A stretch of DNA of 64,000 nt from Klebsiella quasivariicola (lineage in GTDB: Bacteria; Pseudomonadota; Gammaproteobacteria; Enterobacterales; Enterobacteriaceae). Under the pieces are notes generated by a model that did not search any database, was not told where the DNA came from, and saw only the letters and a list, made by a program, of their open reading frames with translations. The stretch lies in NCBI RefSeq assembly GCF_002269255.1, contig NZ_CP022824.1, positions 1 to 64,000 of the forward strand, read 5' to 3'. The translations under genes and the position numbers were made by a program. This document shows positions 53,542 through 61,407 of this stretch, piece by piece; within the stretch, counting starts at the first letter, position 1, and every line of letters starts with the position of its first letter.

Positions 53542-54104
53542 CAACCTCCCGCAGGCCGTCGCCGCTGCAGCGACGGGTACTGATTGTGCTGGCCGCCCTC
53601 GATGCGAAACGTCCGGGGCCGGTGGCGACGCGGGATATCGAGCGGGTGCTGGAGCAGGGCGGGGACGCCCCGGTGTACGGACCGAACCTGCGCGCCTCCT
53701 GCCGGCGCATGGAAGCCGCGGGCTGGCTGCGCACCCTGCGCGCGCCGAACCTGCAGCTGGCCGCCGAGCTGACGGAGGCCGGTCGCGGCATTGCAGAACC
53801 GCTCTTCCAGGCAGAACGCGAGGCTGAAACGGCACGACAACGACTGACCGACGTCCGGCGTCTGCCGTTACGCCAGACGGCTGCCGGTGACGCGGTGGAG
53901 CTGCAGCTGGGTGACGGCCATTACACCATCAGGGAAGCGGCCTACGTGATCCGTCTGGACGGTACCACCTGCCTGCAGCTGACGGATGCCGGCGGCATAC
54001 GCCGGATAAAAGAGGGCGATCCCCTGCAGGTGGCCAGCTGGTATCAGGCCTGTTTTGATGCAGGCCTGCCGGTCATCGTTCAGGTGAATGAGAGCCGGGA
54101 CTGA
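53529..54104 (+). CDS. Hypothetical protein with N-terminal winged-helix-like region (191 aa)
   Basis: Not recognised by name. The first 90 residues (RRVLIVLAALDAKRPGPVATRDIERVLEQGG... NLRASCRRMEAAGWLRTLRAPNLQLAAELTEAGRG) have the pattern of a winged helix with a distant resemblance to MarR/PadR-like folds. The remainder (about 110-190) looks like a small beta-rich domain. GC-rich codon use, like its neighbours. Possibly a DNA-binding protein that acts on the upstream repeats; inference only. Confidence 0.7.
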   Translation: MAAVTTSRRPSPLQRRVLIVLAALDAKRPGPVATRDIERVLEQGGDAPVYGPNLRASCRRMEAAGWLRTLRAPNLQLAAELTEAGRGIAEPLFQAEREAETARQRLTDVRRLPLRQTAAGDAVELQLGDGHYTIREAAYVIRLDGTTCLQLTDAGGIRRIKEGDPLQVASWYQACFDAGLPVIVQVNESRD

Positions 54105-54134
54105 TCGCCACCACACAAGGAACAGGAGCATAAA

Positions 54135-54629
54135 ATGAAAGTCACTGAACCCGGACTGAATACGCTGATCGATAACCTGAACACCCTGATTTGTGAGGAC
54201 AGCCTGCTCACGCGCCAGGAGCGTGAAACCCTGGTGCGGGCCGTGGCGGCCATCGGCGCCATGAAAGCACGCGTCAGCATGAAAAAAGGCGAAGCGCCGA
54301 CCGTTGCCAGACGGGAAAAAAGGGAGAAAAAAGACCGCCAGCCTGATCCGCGTTTTCCGCGAGCCGGTCATCCCTGGCAGGAAGACGAAAAAACCTTACT
54401 GAGTGATGCGCTTGAACCGGTCCCGGATGAAGAGATCGGTACGCATCTTTTCTGGCTTTCCGAGAAACTGGGCAGAACGCCTTTCAGTGTTGCTTTCCAG
54501 ATCGCGGCAATCAGGGAGCTGCAGGACGGCTGGGAGGAGCAGTTCAGGGAGATTTCGGATAAAATTCGCTTGTCCGGCCTGAGCATCAGTGATTATCTGA
54601 AGCAGAACGGCACGGGCCATAACGCCTGA
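54135..54629 (+). CDS. Hypothetical protein with Myb/SANT-like C-terminal pattern (164 aa)
   Basis: Unknown function. A helical N-terminus (about 1-55) is followed by a very basic linker (ARREKREKKDRQ). A segment with the spacing of a Myb-like helix-turn-helix comes next: W-x-EDEKTLLSDAL ... LSEKLGRTPFSVAFQIAAI (about residues 80-125). It could bind DNA. Start ATG 54135 follows AGGAACAGGAG. Confidence 0.7.
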   Translation: MKVTEPGLNTLIDNLNTLICEDSLLTRQERETLVRAVAAIGAMKARVSMKKGEAPTVARREKREKKDRQPDPRFPRAGHPWQEDEKTLLSDALEPVPDEEIGTHLFWLSEKLGRTPFSVAFQIAAIRELQDGWEEQFREISDKIRLSGLSISDYLKQNGTGHNA

Positions 54630-54672
54630 AGAAATTTGCGTTACAGAAAAATTATATAACTGAGGGGCAGTG

Positions 54673-55041
54673 ATGAAAACAGCGATATGGGTGGTGGTGT
54701 ATTTCACGATGTGTTTTCTGCTTTTCACAGGCTGGATTTTCGCCTTTGCGCAGTATGCGCCCTATAACGGGCAGGAACACGCGTTTTCTCTGACGTATCT
54801 GCTTAATTTATTTTTTCTTCATGTAGTGATGGTACCTTACTACGAGTTTTTTCAGACTGAAATATACAGCAATGTATTAATGAGTCTGGCAGATGAATCC
54901 GGTCAGATGATACGTTTTCATCACGTGGTACCTGTTCTAGGGATATATAGTCTGTCCGCACTCTTAACTTTTGTAGGTTACATCATATATGCAAAATGGT
55001 TCACTCATAACCGGCTGAAAGGAAATCTTCTTCCAAAATGA
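54673..55041 (+). CDS. Small membrane protein (122 aa)
   Basis: Unknown function. Three probable spans: about 4-25, 40-62 and 90-110. ATG 54673 is preferred over GTG 54670 because GAGGGG then has a better spacing of five bases. Part of the same gene run; composition is more AT-rich than the two genes before it. Confidence 0.65.
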   Translation: MKTAIWVVVYFTMCFLLFTGWIFAFAQYAPYNGQEHAFSLTYLLNLFFLHVVMVPYYEFFQTEIYSNVLMSLADESGQMIRFHHVVPVLGIYSLSALLTFVGYIIYAKWFTHNRLKGNLLPK

Positions 55042-55074
55042 AATTACCGGGACACCTCAGGATATAAAAAACCA

Positions 55075-55278
55075 ATGACGAAACAGGAATGGATTTTAAG
55101 ACTACGCCGCTGTACATCTAAGGAAACTCTGGAAAGGATAATAGAAAAAAATAAATATTCCCTGACGGATGACGAACTTGAGCACTTTAATGCCGCAGTG
55201 GATCACCGGCTGGCGGAAATGGCAATGGGGAAGTTTTATGATAAAATTCCTGCAGGCGTCTGGAAATATGTTAAATAA
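55075..55278 (+). CDS. Hha/YmoA-family nucleoid modulator
   Basis: A 67-residue member of the Hha family. RLRRCTSKETLERIIEKNKYSLTDDELEHFNAAVDHRLAE-type sequence is characteristic, with the conserved acidic and Tyr residues and the closing DKIPAGVWKYVK. Hha proteins lack a DNA-binding domain of their own and act by joining H-NS to silence horizontally acquired, AT-rich genes. Plasmid-coded members are thought to lessen the fitness cost of the plasmid. Confidence 0.92.
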   Translation: MTKQEWILRLRRCTSKETLERIIEKNKYSLTDDELEHFNAAVDHRLAEMAMGKFYDKIPAGVWKYVK

Positions 55279-55326
55279 AACAGCCAGCATCAGTCTGTTC
55301 GCAGTTATCTCACCTGGAGCGCAATC

Positions 55327-55584
55327 ATGAATATGATATTTGAACTGATTGGATTGTTACTTGTAGTCGGATGCGCATTCTTCACCACTTTTTTCTTAGC
55401 CGCAGTAGCAGGCACTATGGTAGTTATTTTTGGGTGGGGAATTTCTATTGTCACCCCGAAGTTGGTTACCTGTACTAATGATTGCATCACTACTGTTTTT
55501 GATGCCAAACCCTTTGGCTGGCTTCTGATTGTGTTTTCATTAACCATGATGTTCTTTATTATCAGAGGTATGATTAAACGTTAG
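55327..55584 (+). CDS. Small hydrophobic membrane protein (85 aa)
   Basis: Unknown function. Two long hydrophobic segments (about 3-42 and 63-80) enclose a short loop with two cysteines (LVTCTNDCITT). A ribosome binding site is weak (GGAGCG). It follows the Hha-family gene by 48 bp. Confidence 0.6.
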   Translation: MNMIFELIGLLLVVGCAFFTTFFLAAVAGTMVVIFGWGISIVTPKLVTCTNDCITTVFDAKPFGWLLIVFSLTMMFFIIRGMIKR

Positions 55585-55659
55585 ATTGCCTTTAGTGTGT
55601 AGTTAAATCATCATCATAACAGCGTTAATCTGAAACTGATATTGCCGGAGGGGATCATC

Positions 55660-55914
55660 ATGACGGGAAGAGGCATTAACACAGTACGTATCGGCGATGA
55701 AGTGAAGCACATCACCGAGCTCGATGCACTAACACTCATGCATGAATGGTCAAAGCTTAAAAAAGAAAATGCAGACCTGTATGACTATAACGGTCAGGTT
55801 AACCGGGGGTGGCGCGGCTTTATTCTTCGCATGATGGGTATCCATTTGCCTGATAACGACCGTGTTCGTCTTCAGGGCATTAATGCCAGAAAAGACTCCA
55901 TCTATCCAGAATGA
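55660..55914 (+). CDS. Conserved hypothetical protein (84 aa)
   Basis: No family recognised. From ATG 55660 (MTGRGINTVRIGDEVKHI) the frame codes for 84 residues. The only in-frame alternative is six codons earlier, within the GGAGGGG ribosome binding site region, so the later ATG is chosen. A predicted helical, charged protein. Confidence 0.6.
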   Translation: MTGRGINTVRIGDEVKHITELDALTLMHEWSKLKKENADLYDYNGQVNRGWRGFILRMMGIHLPDNDRVRLQGINARKDSIYPE

Positions 55915-56020
55915 AGCCACGCCTGCAGCGATAATGAGCTGACTATTGCAGAAGATCAGCCATCATTTTTCATTAAATGTATGATATTTAACATAAAACG
56001 CATTATCGGTACTTTGAAGT

Positions 56021-56079
56021 GTATAGCATTTGCTATACGTTCGTGTTGTGTTATTCTTGTATATCAATTGCTATACAAG
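56021..56079. promoter_or_regulatory. Two palindromes before the toxin-antitoxin pair
   Basis: GTATAGCATTTGCTATAC (56021-56038) has perfect 9-bp arms. CTTGTATATCAATTGCTATACAAG (24 bp, given here only as arms CTTGTATA at 56056 and TATACAAG at 56072) is an imperfect repeat of the same half-site. They overlap the expected promoter, the usual place where the antitoxin-toxin complex represses its own transcription. Confidence 0.75.
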
Positions 56080-56089
56080 AGAGGTGTGT

Positions 56090-56356
56090 ATGAAATCAGA
56101 TGTTCAACTCAACCTAAGAGCTAAAGAGTCTCAGAGAGCACTCATCGATGCTGCTGCAGAGATCCTTCATAAATCGCGAACCGACTTTATCCTGGAGATG
56201 GCCTGCAAGGCTGCGGAGAATGTGATCCTTGATCGCCGTGTTTTCAATTTTAACGACGAACAGTATGCAGAGTTCATCGATATGCTCGATGCACCAGTCG
56301 AGGATGAGCCCGCCATTAATAAACTACTGGCAAGGAAACCTCAGTGGGACGTATAA
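56090..56356 (+). CDS. TacA-type antitoxin (DUF1778, ribbon-helix-helix)
   Basis: An 88-residue antitoxin. The ribbon-helix-helix head (KSDVQLNLRAKESQRALIDAAAEIL) binds the operator. The C-terminal part (FNFNDEQYAEFIDMLDAP, LLARKPQWDV) wraps the toxin. ATG 56090 (GAGAGG upstream) is the start; the frame extends 20 codons upstream but that overlaps the palindromes. It overlaps the toxin gene by 13 bp. Similar to K. pneumoniae KacA. Confidence 0.9.
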   Translation: MKSDVQLNLRAKESQRALIDAAAEILHKSRTDFILEMACKAAENVILDRRVFNFNDEQYAEFIDMLDAPVEDEPAINKLLARKPQWDV

Positions 56357-56826
56357 CCACGCCCGAGCCGTTATCCAGCTCTCATCAGCTGGCTGAGTTC
56401 GTCAGTGGAGAGACAGTCCTCGATGAATGGCTAAAACAGAGAGGTTTAAAAAATCAAGCTCTTGGCGCTGCCCGAACGTTCGTTGTTTGCAAGACGGGTA
56501 CGAAGCAAGTAGCTGGTTTTTACTCTTTGGCCACCGGTAGCGTTAACCATACGGAAGCGACAGGTAGTCTTCGGCGTAACATGCCAGATCCTATACCGGT
56601 GATTATACTCGCTCGCCTGGCGGTAGATGTCTCATTGCACGGAAAAGGGGTTGGCGCCGATTTACTCCACGATGCAGTTCTACGGTGTTATCGCGTAGCT
56701 GAGAACATTGGGGTTCGTGCGATAATGGTTCATGCGCTTACTGAAGAAGCCAAAGGTTTCTATGCTCACCATGGATTTAAGGCATCACAAACTCATGAGA
56801 GGACTCTGTTTCTAAAGCTTCCATGA
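56344..56826 (+). CDS. TacT-type GNAT acetyltransferase toxin
   Basis: A 160-residue toxin of the TacT/KacT group, which acetylates aminoacyl-tRNA and blocks translation. AcCoA-binding loop LAVDVSLHGKGVGADLLHDAV is clear, and Tyr140 in GFYAHHGFK occupies the expected catalytic position. GTG 56344 lies inside the antitoxin gene, so the two are coupled. Confidence 0.92.
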   Translation: MGRITTPEPLSSSHQLAEFVSGETVLDEWLKQRGLKNQALGAARTFVVCKTGTKQVAGFYSLATGSVNHTEATGSLRRNMPDPIPVIILARLAVDVSLHGKGVGADLLHDAVLRCYRVAENIGVRAIMVHALTEEAKGFYAHHGFKASQTHERTLFLKLP

Positions 56827-57598
56827 CTGGTTGCTGGAATGGGAAAGTAGCTGGTTACCGTCTTAACATATTGATTTTTATGTTATTTATTTTAATATTT
56901 AACATAATCTTTGTTATGCGAACCGGCTTTGTCAGCACAAAGCGTTATTGTCGTCTCAGCACAATTCACACGCGTCGTGTACGCTAAGCCTTCATTTTGC
57001 TCAGCACAGGACCGCGATCTTATGTTGGTGACTATGACAGACAAAGAACTTTACCGGCTTGGCATTATTCAGCGAGTATTTGACCGGGCTTTGCTTCAGC
57101 GCGACGCAGCAGACATACTTAAGCTCAGTGTTCGTCAGGTGCAGCGTCTTGTGCGCCTGTACCGGACAGATGGCGCAACCGCGTTTGCATCTTCCCGCCG
57201 TGGACGTCCTGCAAACAACCGGATCGATGAAGAAACACGCTGTAAAGCCCTGGATTTGATCCGGTGCCACTATTCAGATTTTGGCCCAACGCTCGCAACC
57301 GAAAAACTGGCTGAACGCCATCATATTCATCTCTCTGTTGAAACCGTCCGTAACTGGATGACAGCCGACGGTCTCTGGCGTCCTCATTCCCGCCGGCGAA
57401 CCCGGGTTTACCAGCCACGCTATCGTCGCGACTGTCTCGGTGAACTGGTTCAGATCGATGGCTCTCACCATGACTGGTTCGAAGGCAGAGCCCCAAAATG
57501 CTGTCTTCTGGTCTTCATGGATGATGCCACTGGTCGCATAATGCATCTTCGTTTTGGTGAAACCGAATCAGCCTTTGACTACATGCTTGCTACCCGTG

Positions 57599-57678
57599 TG
57601 GAGTGACCCCGAGCCCGTAGACAAATCTGCCCTATAGTTGGAGTGACCCCGAGCCCGTAGACAAATCTGCCCTATAGT
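57599..57678 (+). repeat. Tandem duplication of the IS3 left end (2 x 40 bp)
   Basis: Bases 57599-57638 and 57639-57678 are identical, each beginning TGGAGTGACCCCGAG and ending CCCTATAGT. The outer copy is flush with the GTG target repeat, so it moved with the element or arose during insertion. Confidence 0.9.
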
Positions 57679-57697
57679 TTGAGCATAGGAGGAGTCT

Positions 57698-57982
57698 ATG
57701 GGCACACCACGTTTTACCCCTGAATTTAAGGAAGAGGCCGTCCGCCAGATCACCGAGCGGGGCTATTCTATTGCTGAAGTATCTGAACGGCTCGGCGTGT
57801 CGGCGCACAGCCTATATAAATGGCTCCGGGCTGTTAAGCCTGACAACAGTGGACAGCAGGCACAGGATTTACTGGATGCCAGAACAGAAATTCTCAGGCT
57901 GAAAGCACAGCTTAAACGCACTGAGGAAGAGCGGGATATTCTGAAAAAGGCAGCGCGGTACTTTGCAAGGGAGTCCGACTGA
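57698..57982 (+). CDS. IS3-family transposase, OrfA
   Basis: A 94-residue helix-turn-helix protein (RFTPEFKEEAVRQITERGYS, VSERLGVSAHSLYKWLRAV) with a C-terminal coiled coil (LRLKAQLKRTEEERDILKKA). The pattern is of the IS51/IS3 subgroup. Confidence 0.93.
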   Translation: MGTPRFTPEFKEEAVRQITERGYSIAEVSERLGVSAHSLYKWLRAVKPDNSGQQAQDLLDARTEILRLKAQLKRTEEERDILKKAARYFARESD

Positions 57983-58029
57983 AGTATCGCTTTATCAACG
58001 ATCACCGTGAAATCTGGTCGATCGTTACA

Positions 58030-58833
58030 ATGTGTCGGGTCCTTAAGGTTGCCCGTGCCGGATTTTATGTCTGGCTCCACAACCCTGTATCTGCCGGAGA
58101 AAAGGATAACCAGCGACTGCTGGAACTCATCCGCGACTCCTATACGCTGAGTGGTGGAGTTTACGGTTATCGCAGGGTTCATGGCGATCTTCGCGAAATT
58201 GGCGAAGTGTGCAGCAGAAACCGGGTTGCCAAAATCATGAGGAAAAACAGGATTCAGGCTATACATGGTTATAAAGTGCCACGCGGGAGTCGGGGACGAC
58301 CGTCACTGATAGCGCCTAATCACGTGCGGCGTGAATTTACTGTAGTGAAGCCCAATCAGGTGTGGGTCACCGACATCACCTACATCCGCACCTGGCAGGG
58401 CTGGCTGTACCTGGCAGTGGTTATCGATCTTTTTGCCCGTAATGTGGTGGGCTGGTCGATGAAGCCGACACTGTCGCGCGAGCTGGCACTGGATGCGCTG
58501 CTGATGGCGGTCTGGCGACGTAAACCTGAAGAAAACGTCATTGTGCACAGCGATCAGGGCAGTCAGTATGGCAGTGATGACTGGCAGCGGTTCTGCCGGG
58601 CCAATAATCTGGTACCGAGCATGAGCCGTCGCGGCAACTGCTGGGATAATGCAGTGGCAGAATCGTTCTTCAGTTCACTCAAAAAAGAGCGCATCAGGAA
58701 GCGGATATACAAAACCCGGGACATGGCCCGGGCGGATATTTTCGATTATATTGAAGTGTTCTACAACCGGGCCCGGCGCCACAGTCATCTCGGCGGCGTC
58801 AGCCCGGAGGCCTTCGAAAAGGCCTCGCAGTGA
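58030..58833 (+). CDS. IS3-family transposase, OrfB
   Basis: A 267-residue catalytic subunit. GGVYGYRRVHGDLRE, then DDE residues in WVTDITYIRTW, IVHSDQGSQY and NAVAESFFSSLKKER, with the C-terminal ARRHSHLGGVSPEAFE. It lies in another frame from OrfA. The normal start is likely further upstream through frameshifting. Confidence 0.93.
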   Translation: MCRVLKVARAGFYVWLHNPVSAGEKDNQRLLELIRDSYTLSGGVYGYRRVHGDLREIGEVCSRNRVAKIMRKNRIQAIHGYKVPRGSRGRPSLIAPNHVRREFTVVKPNQVWVTDITYIRTWQGWLYLAVVIDLFARNVVGWSMKPTLSRELALDALLMAVWRRKPEENVIVHSDQGSQYGSDDWQRFCRANNLVPSMSRRGNCWDNAVAESFFSSLKKERIRKRIYKTRDMARADIFDYIEVFYNRARRHSHLGGVSPEAFEKASQ

Positions 58834-59720
58834 GGACAGAAACTGTCTACCGGAGCGTGGTCACTCCAGTGAATATGTTGAGAAACATGGTAAGCCGCTG
58901 GCATTTTACAGCGACAAACACGGTATTTTTCGAGTAAATCATGCCGCCGGAAGCAAATCTGGAACTCAATTTGGTCGAGTCCTGCACGATATTGGTGTTG
59001 AGCTTATCTGTGCGAACAGCCCTCAGGCAAAAGGTCGTGTTGAGCGTGCCAACAAAACACTTCAGGACAGGCTCATCAAAGAAATGCGCCTCAATAAAAT
59101 AAGCAGTATCGAAGAAGCCAATGCTTGGCTGGAAACGTTTATCGTAAACTTCAACCAGCGCTTCGCCAAAACGCCCAAATATCCAAAAAACCTTCATCGC
59201 CCTGTGGCAGAAACGATTGTGGATCTGGATGATATTTTCTCATGGCAGGAAACCCGTAAACTCTCGAAATCATTAACATTCCGTTATGATAAGATGATAT
59301 ATCTGGTTGAACCCACAGAAGAAAACACCCGAATTGCCGGGGAGAATATTAAGGTCTTTGATTACCCTGATGGCACCCTCGCCTTCAAATACGGCCACCG
59401 CGCCCTCTCCTATCAGGTATTCGATAAACTGGACTGTATCGATCAGGGGCAAATTGTCGATAATAAGCGACTCGGTGCAGTGCTCCGATTGGCTCAGGAT
59501 AAAATGGATGAATTGGATCGTAACGGCAAACGTGAGCGAAGCACAAAGATGCCGAAGCGGCGTGCTCAGGCTCGTATACAGGAACAGTTACGAGCAATTA
59601 ATCCAGTTCTGGTTAATCCAAAAGAATTTCGTGCGAGCTTGAAAAGATAATCTTATCTAAATTTGTAAAGGCATTATTATATTACAATGCCTTTATAAAA
59701 AGATAGAAACTCCAATCTAA

Positions 59721-60539
59721 TTATATTTTATTCGCATGGATAACATCCATAATAAATACAACTAAGGTGTGAGATGCATTGACTGCGAGTCTAGCTTCGG
59801 CAACTACGATCTGCGGAGGGTTTTGACCACGCCCATGAGCACTCCCTATATGTGATCTGAATGCACCAATACCGTCAATTATTGATGAAATTCCTTTTAA
59901 AATTTTGTGCTGATCATCCGCTAACGTAGCGTCGGCATTAAGGTTCAAGCTCGGCTGCACGGCAGCCCAAAGAGGTGCTACATTCAATTTTTGTGGCATA
60001 GGTAAATCGAATTTTTCTATGTAGCATTTTAATGCAGATTCAATTATCGCACATGCTGCGGTGACTGATGCATGCGGATCGGTTTGAATATTCTCTACTG
60101 CACGAAGAAACTCATTTTCAATAGATGAGTAGTCGCCAGACTTCAGATAATCCTCTAGCGTTTTAGAAATCGGAGTCGAACCTGATTTAGTGATAAATCC
60201 ATTGAGTCTGTAGACTAATTGGTTCTTAGATAAAGCATCGATTATTCTTTTTTGCCCATATTCGACAGTAGATCCAGCTCCAGCCCTAGAGTATGAATTC
60301 GAAGGTAAACCCATGTAATTCTGGATGATACTGCCTAATACTGAAATTGCATCTATCGAGTCGTCTTCATTGCAAATTTTCAGCCAATTACTGCATTTGG
60401 TTTCACAGTTTCCCATTGGCACCTCACCAGGTGCGCCTGATTCCATAAACAGCGAATTTAAAGACGTATGGCTAAAATAATGTTCACTAAGTACTGAAGA
60501 CACCGCGCCAATGACATTGTTAGGTATTTTATTATTCAT
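59721..60539 (-). CDS. Abortive-infection-like protein with C-terminal HEPN-type motif
   Basis: A 272-residue protein whose C-terminal third fits the Abi_C (abortive infection C-terminus) type. It has a long helical stretch (ENEFLRAVENIQTD ... AACAIIESALKCYIEKF) and a final FRSHIGSAHGRGQN segment with Arg228 and His235, the R-x(4-6)-H spacing of HEPN ribonucleases. The N-terminal half (about 1-130) is not recognised. No antitoxin is adjacent. It lies 8 bp downstream of the serine recombinase gene and is probably made from the same message. AT-rich codon use marks it as acquired. An RNase used in phage defence is the best guess. Confidence 0.68.
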   Translation of the reverse strand: MNNKIPNNVIGAVSSVLSEHYFSHTSLNSLFMESGAPGEVPMGNCETKCSNWLKICNEDDSIDAISVLGSIIQNYMGLPSNSYSRAGAGSTVEYGQKRIIDALSKNQLVYRLNGFITKSGSTPISKTLEDYLKSGDYSSIENEFLRAVENIQTDPHASVTAACAIIESALKCYIEKFDLPMPQKLNVAPLWAAVQPSLNLNADATLADDQHKILKGISSIIDGIGAFRSHIGSAHGRGQNPPQIVVAEARLAVNASHTLVVFIMDVIHANKI

Positions 60540-60547
60540 TTTATTCC

Positions 60548-61120
60548 TTAGTTATTATTCGATTGCTGATTTTTAATGTATTTTTTTAACCGAAAGTAAG
60601 TGGCCCGCGAAATGCCTGTTTTTTCCATAACCACTCTGGCTGGTTGTTTCTGATCAATAAGCGCCATGGCCGAGTCCGATTTCAGGTGGGGCTTACGTCC
60701 GAATTTCACACCGGACGCCATAGCAATCAACCGTCCCTCGTTGGTACGTTCCAGAATACGCTCCCGTTCAGCCTCAGCCACAGCAGCCAAAATCTGAATC
60801 ACCATTTTCCCCATTGTCCCTTCGGTACTCAGGCCATTTTCAAGAAAACGGATGGCAATCCCCTTTTTATAGCAGGCATCAACGATATGGATCATATCTG
60901 CGGTATTGCGCCCTAGCCGGTCCATTTTGGTACAAATGATAATGTCGTCTTTTTCCGCCCGGGCAAGCAGCTGCTGCAACCCTGCGCGGTCGTCCGTGGC
61001 TCCCGACATCATGTCAGTAAAAATTCTGTCATCTCTAACGCCAATTGATTTCAGCTCTGTAATTTGCACTGTCAGCTTCTGATGGCTGGTTGATACCCTT
61101 GCATATCCCAGTAATGCCAT
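60548..61120 (-). CDS. Serine recombinase (resolvase/invertase family)
   Basis: A 190-residue small serine recombinase with the nucleophilic Ser10 in LGYARVSTSHQ, the conserved DRAGLQQLL and MDRLGRNTADMI segments, and a C-terminal helix-turn-helix (ARVVMEKTGISRATYFRLKKYI). It resembles Tn3 resolvases and plasmid invertases. A palindrome 22 bp upstream of its start may be part of a res-like site. No matching Tn3-family transposase gene is nearby. Confidence 0.9.
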   Translation of the reverse strand: MALLGYARVSTSHQKLTVQITELKSIGVRDDRIFTDMMSGATDDRAGLQQLLARAEKDDIIICTKMDRLGRNTADMIHIVDACYKKGIAIRFLENGLSTEGTMGKMVIQILAAVAEAERERILERTNEGRLIAMASGVKFGRKPHLKSDSAMALIDQKQPARVVMEKTGISRATYFRLKKYIKNQQSNNN

Positions 61121-61141
61121 AATGGTCTCACAAATCGATAT

Positions 61142-61159
61142 TGATACTATGAAGTATCA
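61142..61159. promoter_or_regulatory. Palindrome upstream of the recombinase gene
   Basis: TGATACT-ATGA-AGTATCA has perfect 7-bp arms, and a further TGATACT half lies near 61180. It may be a resolvase-binding subsite or an operator for the recombinase/Abi-like pair. Confidence 0.55.
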
Positions 61160-61267
61160 TTAGACATAAATCACGATTTCTGATACTACATTTGAAGTCG
61201 TTTTGAGGAGTCTCACAATTTATAACATTTGAGACGAAGGTATTGTTCGAAAATGAGCATGAAGCCG

Positions 61268-61383
61268 GTGCGTAGCAAGAAGATGGCTAAAAGACGAGCG
61301 CAAGCCGGGCTCAGGAACAACTCAGGGCCATTAACCAAGTGCTGGTGAATCCGGCAGAGTTCAGGGCCAGCCTGAAACGTTAA
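61268..61383 (+). pseudogene. Degraded 3' end of a second ISNCY transposase gene
   Basis: The sequence codes for VRSKKMAKRRAQAG and then, after one missing base, QEQLRAINQVLVNPAEF-RASLKR followed by TAA. This matches the last 35 or so residues of the ISNCY transposase ending at 59650 but with different bases. It is a diverged leftover, not a copy of the nearby gene. Confidence 0.8.
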
Positions 61384-61407
61384 CAACCCCCTATCCTACT
61401 TATCCTG

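Larger units (their letters stand above)
57599..58868 (+). mobile_element. IS3-family element inserted in the ISNCY transposase gene
   Basis: The ends TGGAGTGACC and GGTCACTCCA are inverted repeats, and GTG is duplicated at 57596-57598 and 58869-58871, giving a 3-bp target duplication. The first 40 bases are present twice in tandem, so the copy is 1270 bp rather than the 1230 bp it would have with one left end. OrfA and OrfB are intact. Confidence 0.92.
57022..59650 (+). pseudogene. ISNCY-type transposase split by an IS3 element
   Basis: Two blocks, 57022-57598 and 58872-59650, become one continuous frame when the IS3 insertion and one GTG are removed (junction ...YMLATR-EYVEKHGKP). The protein has a helix-turn-helix front (RDAADILKLSVRQVQRLVRLY), then an rve core: Asp in VQIDGSHHDWFEG and YSDKHGIFR and the Glu of PQAKGRVERANKTLQ. 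The C-terminus ends EFRASLKR. It resembles the ISKpn21-like ISNCY group. ATG 57022 or 57034 is the likely start. A separate degraded copy of the C-terminus lies at 61268-61383. Confidence 0.85.

Noticed and set aside
53301..53840. Several long overlapping frames in the GC-rich region
   Set aside because: High GC leaves many frames open by chance; only 53272-53541 and 53529-54104 have ribosome binding sites and fit as an overlapping pair.
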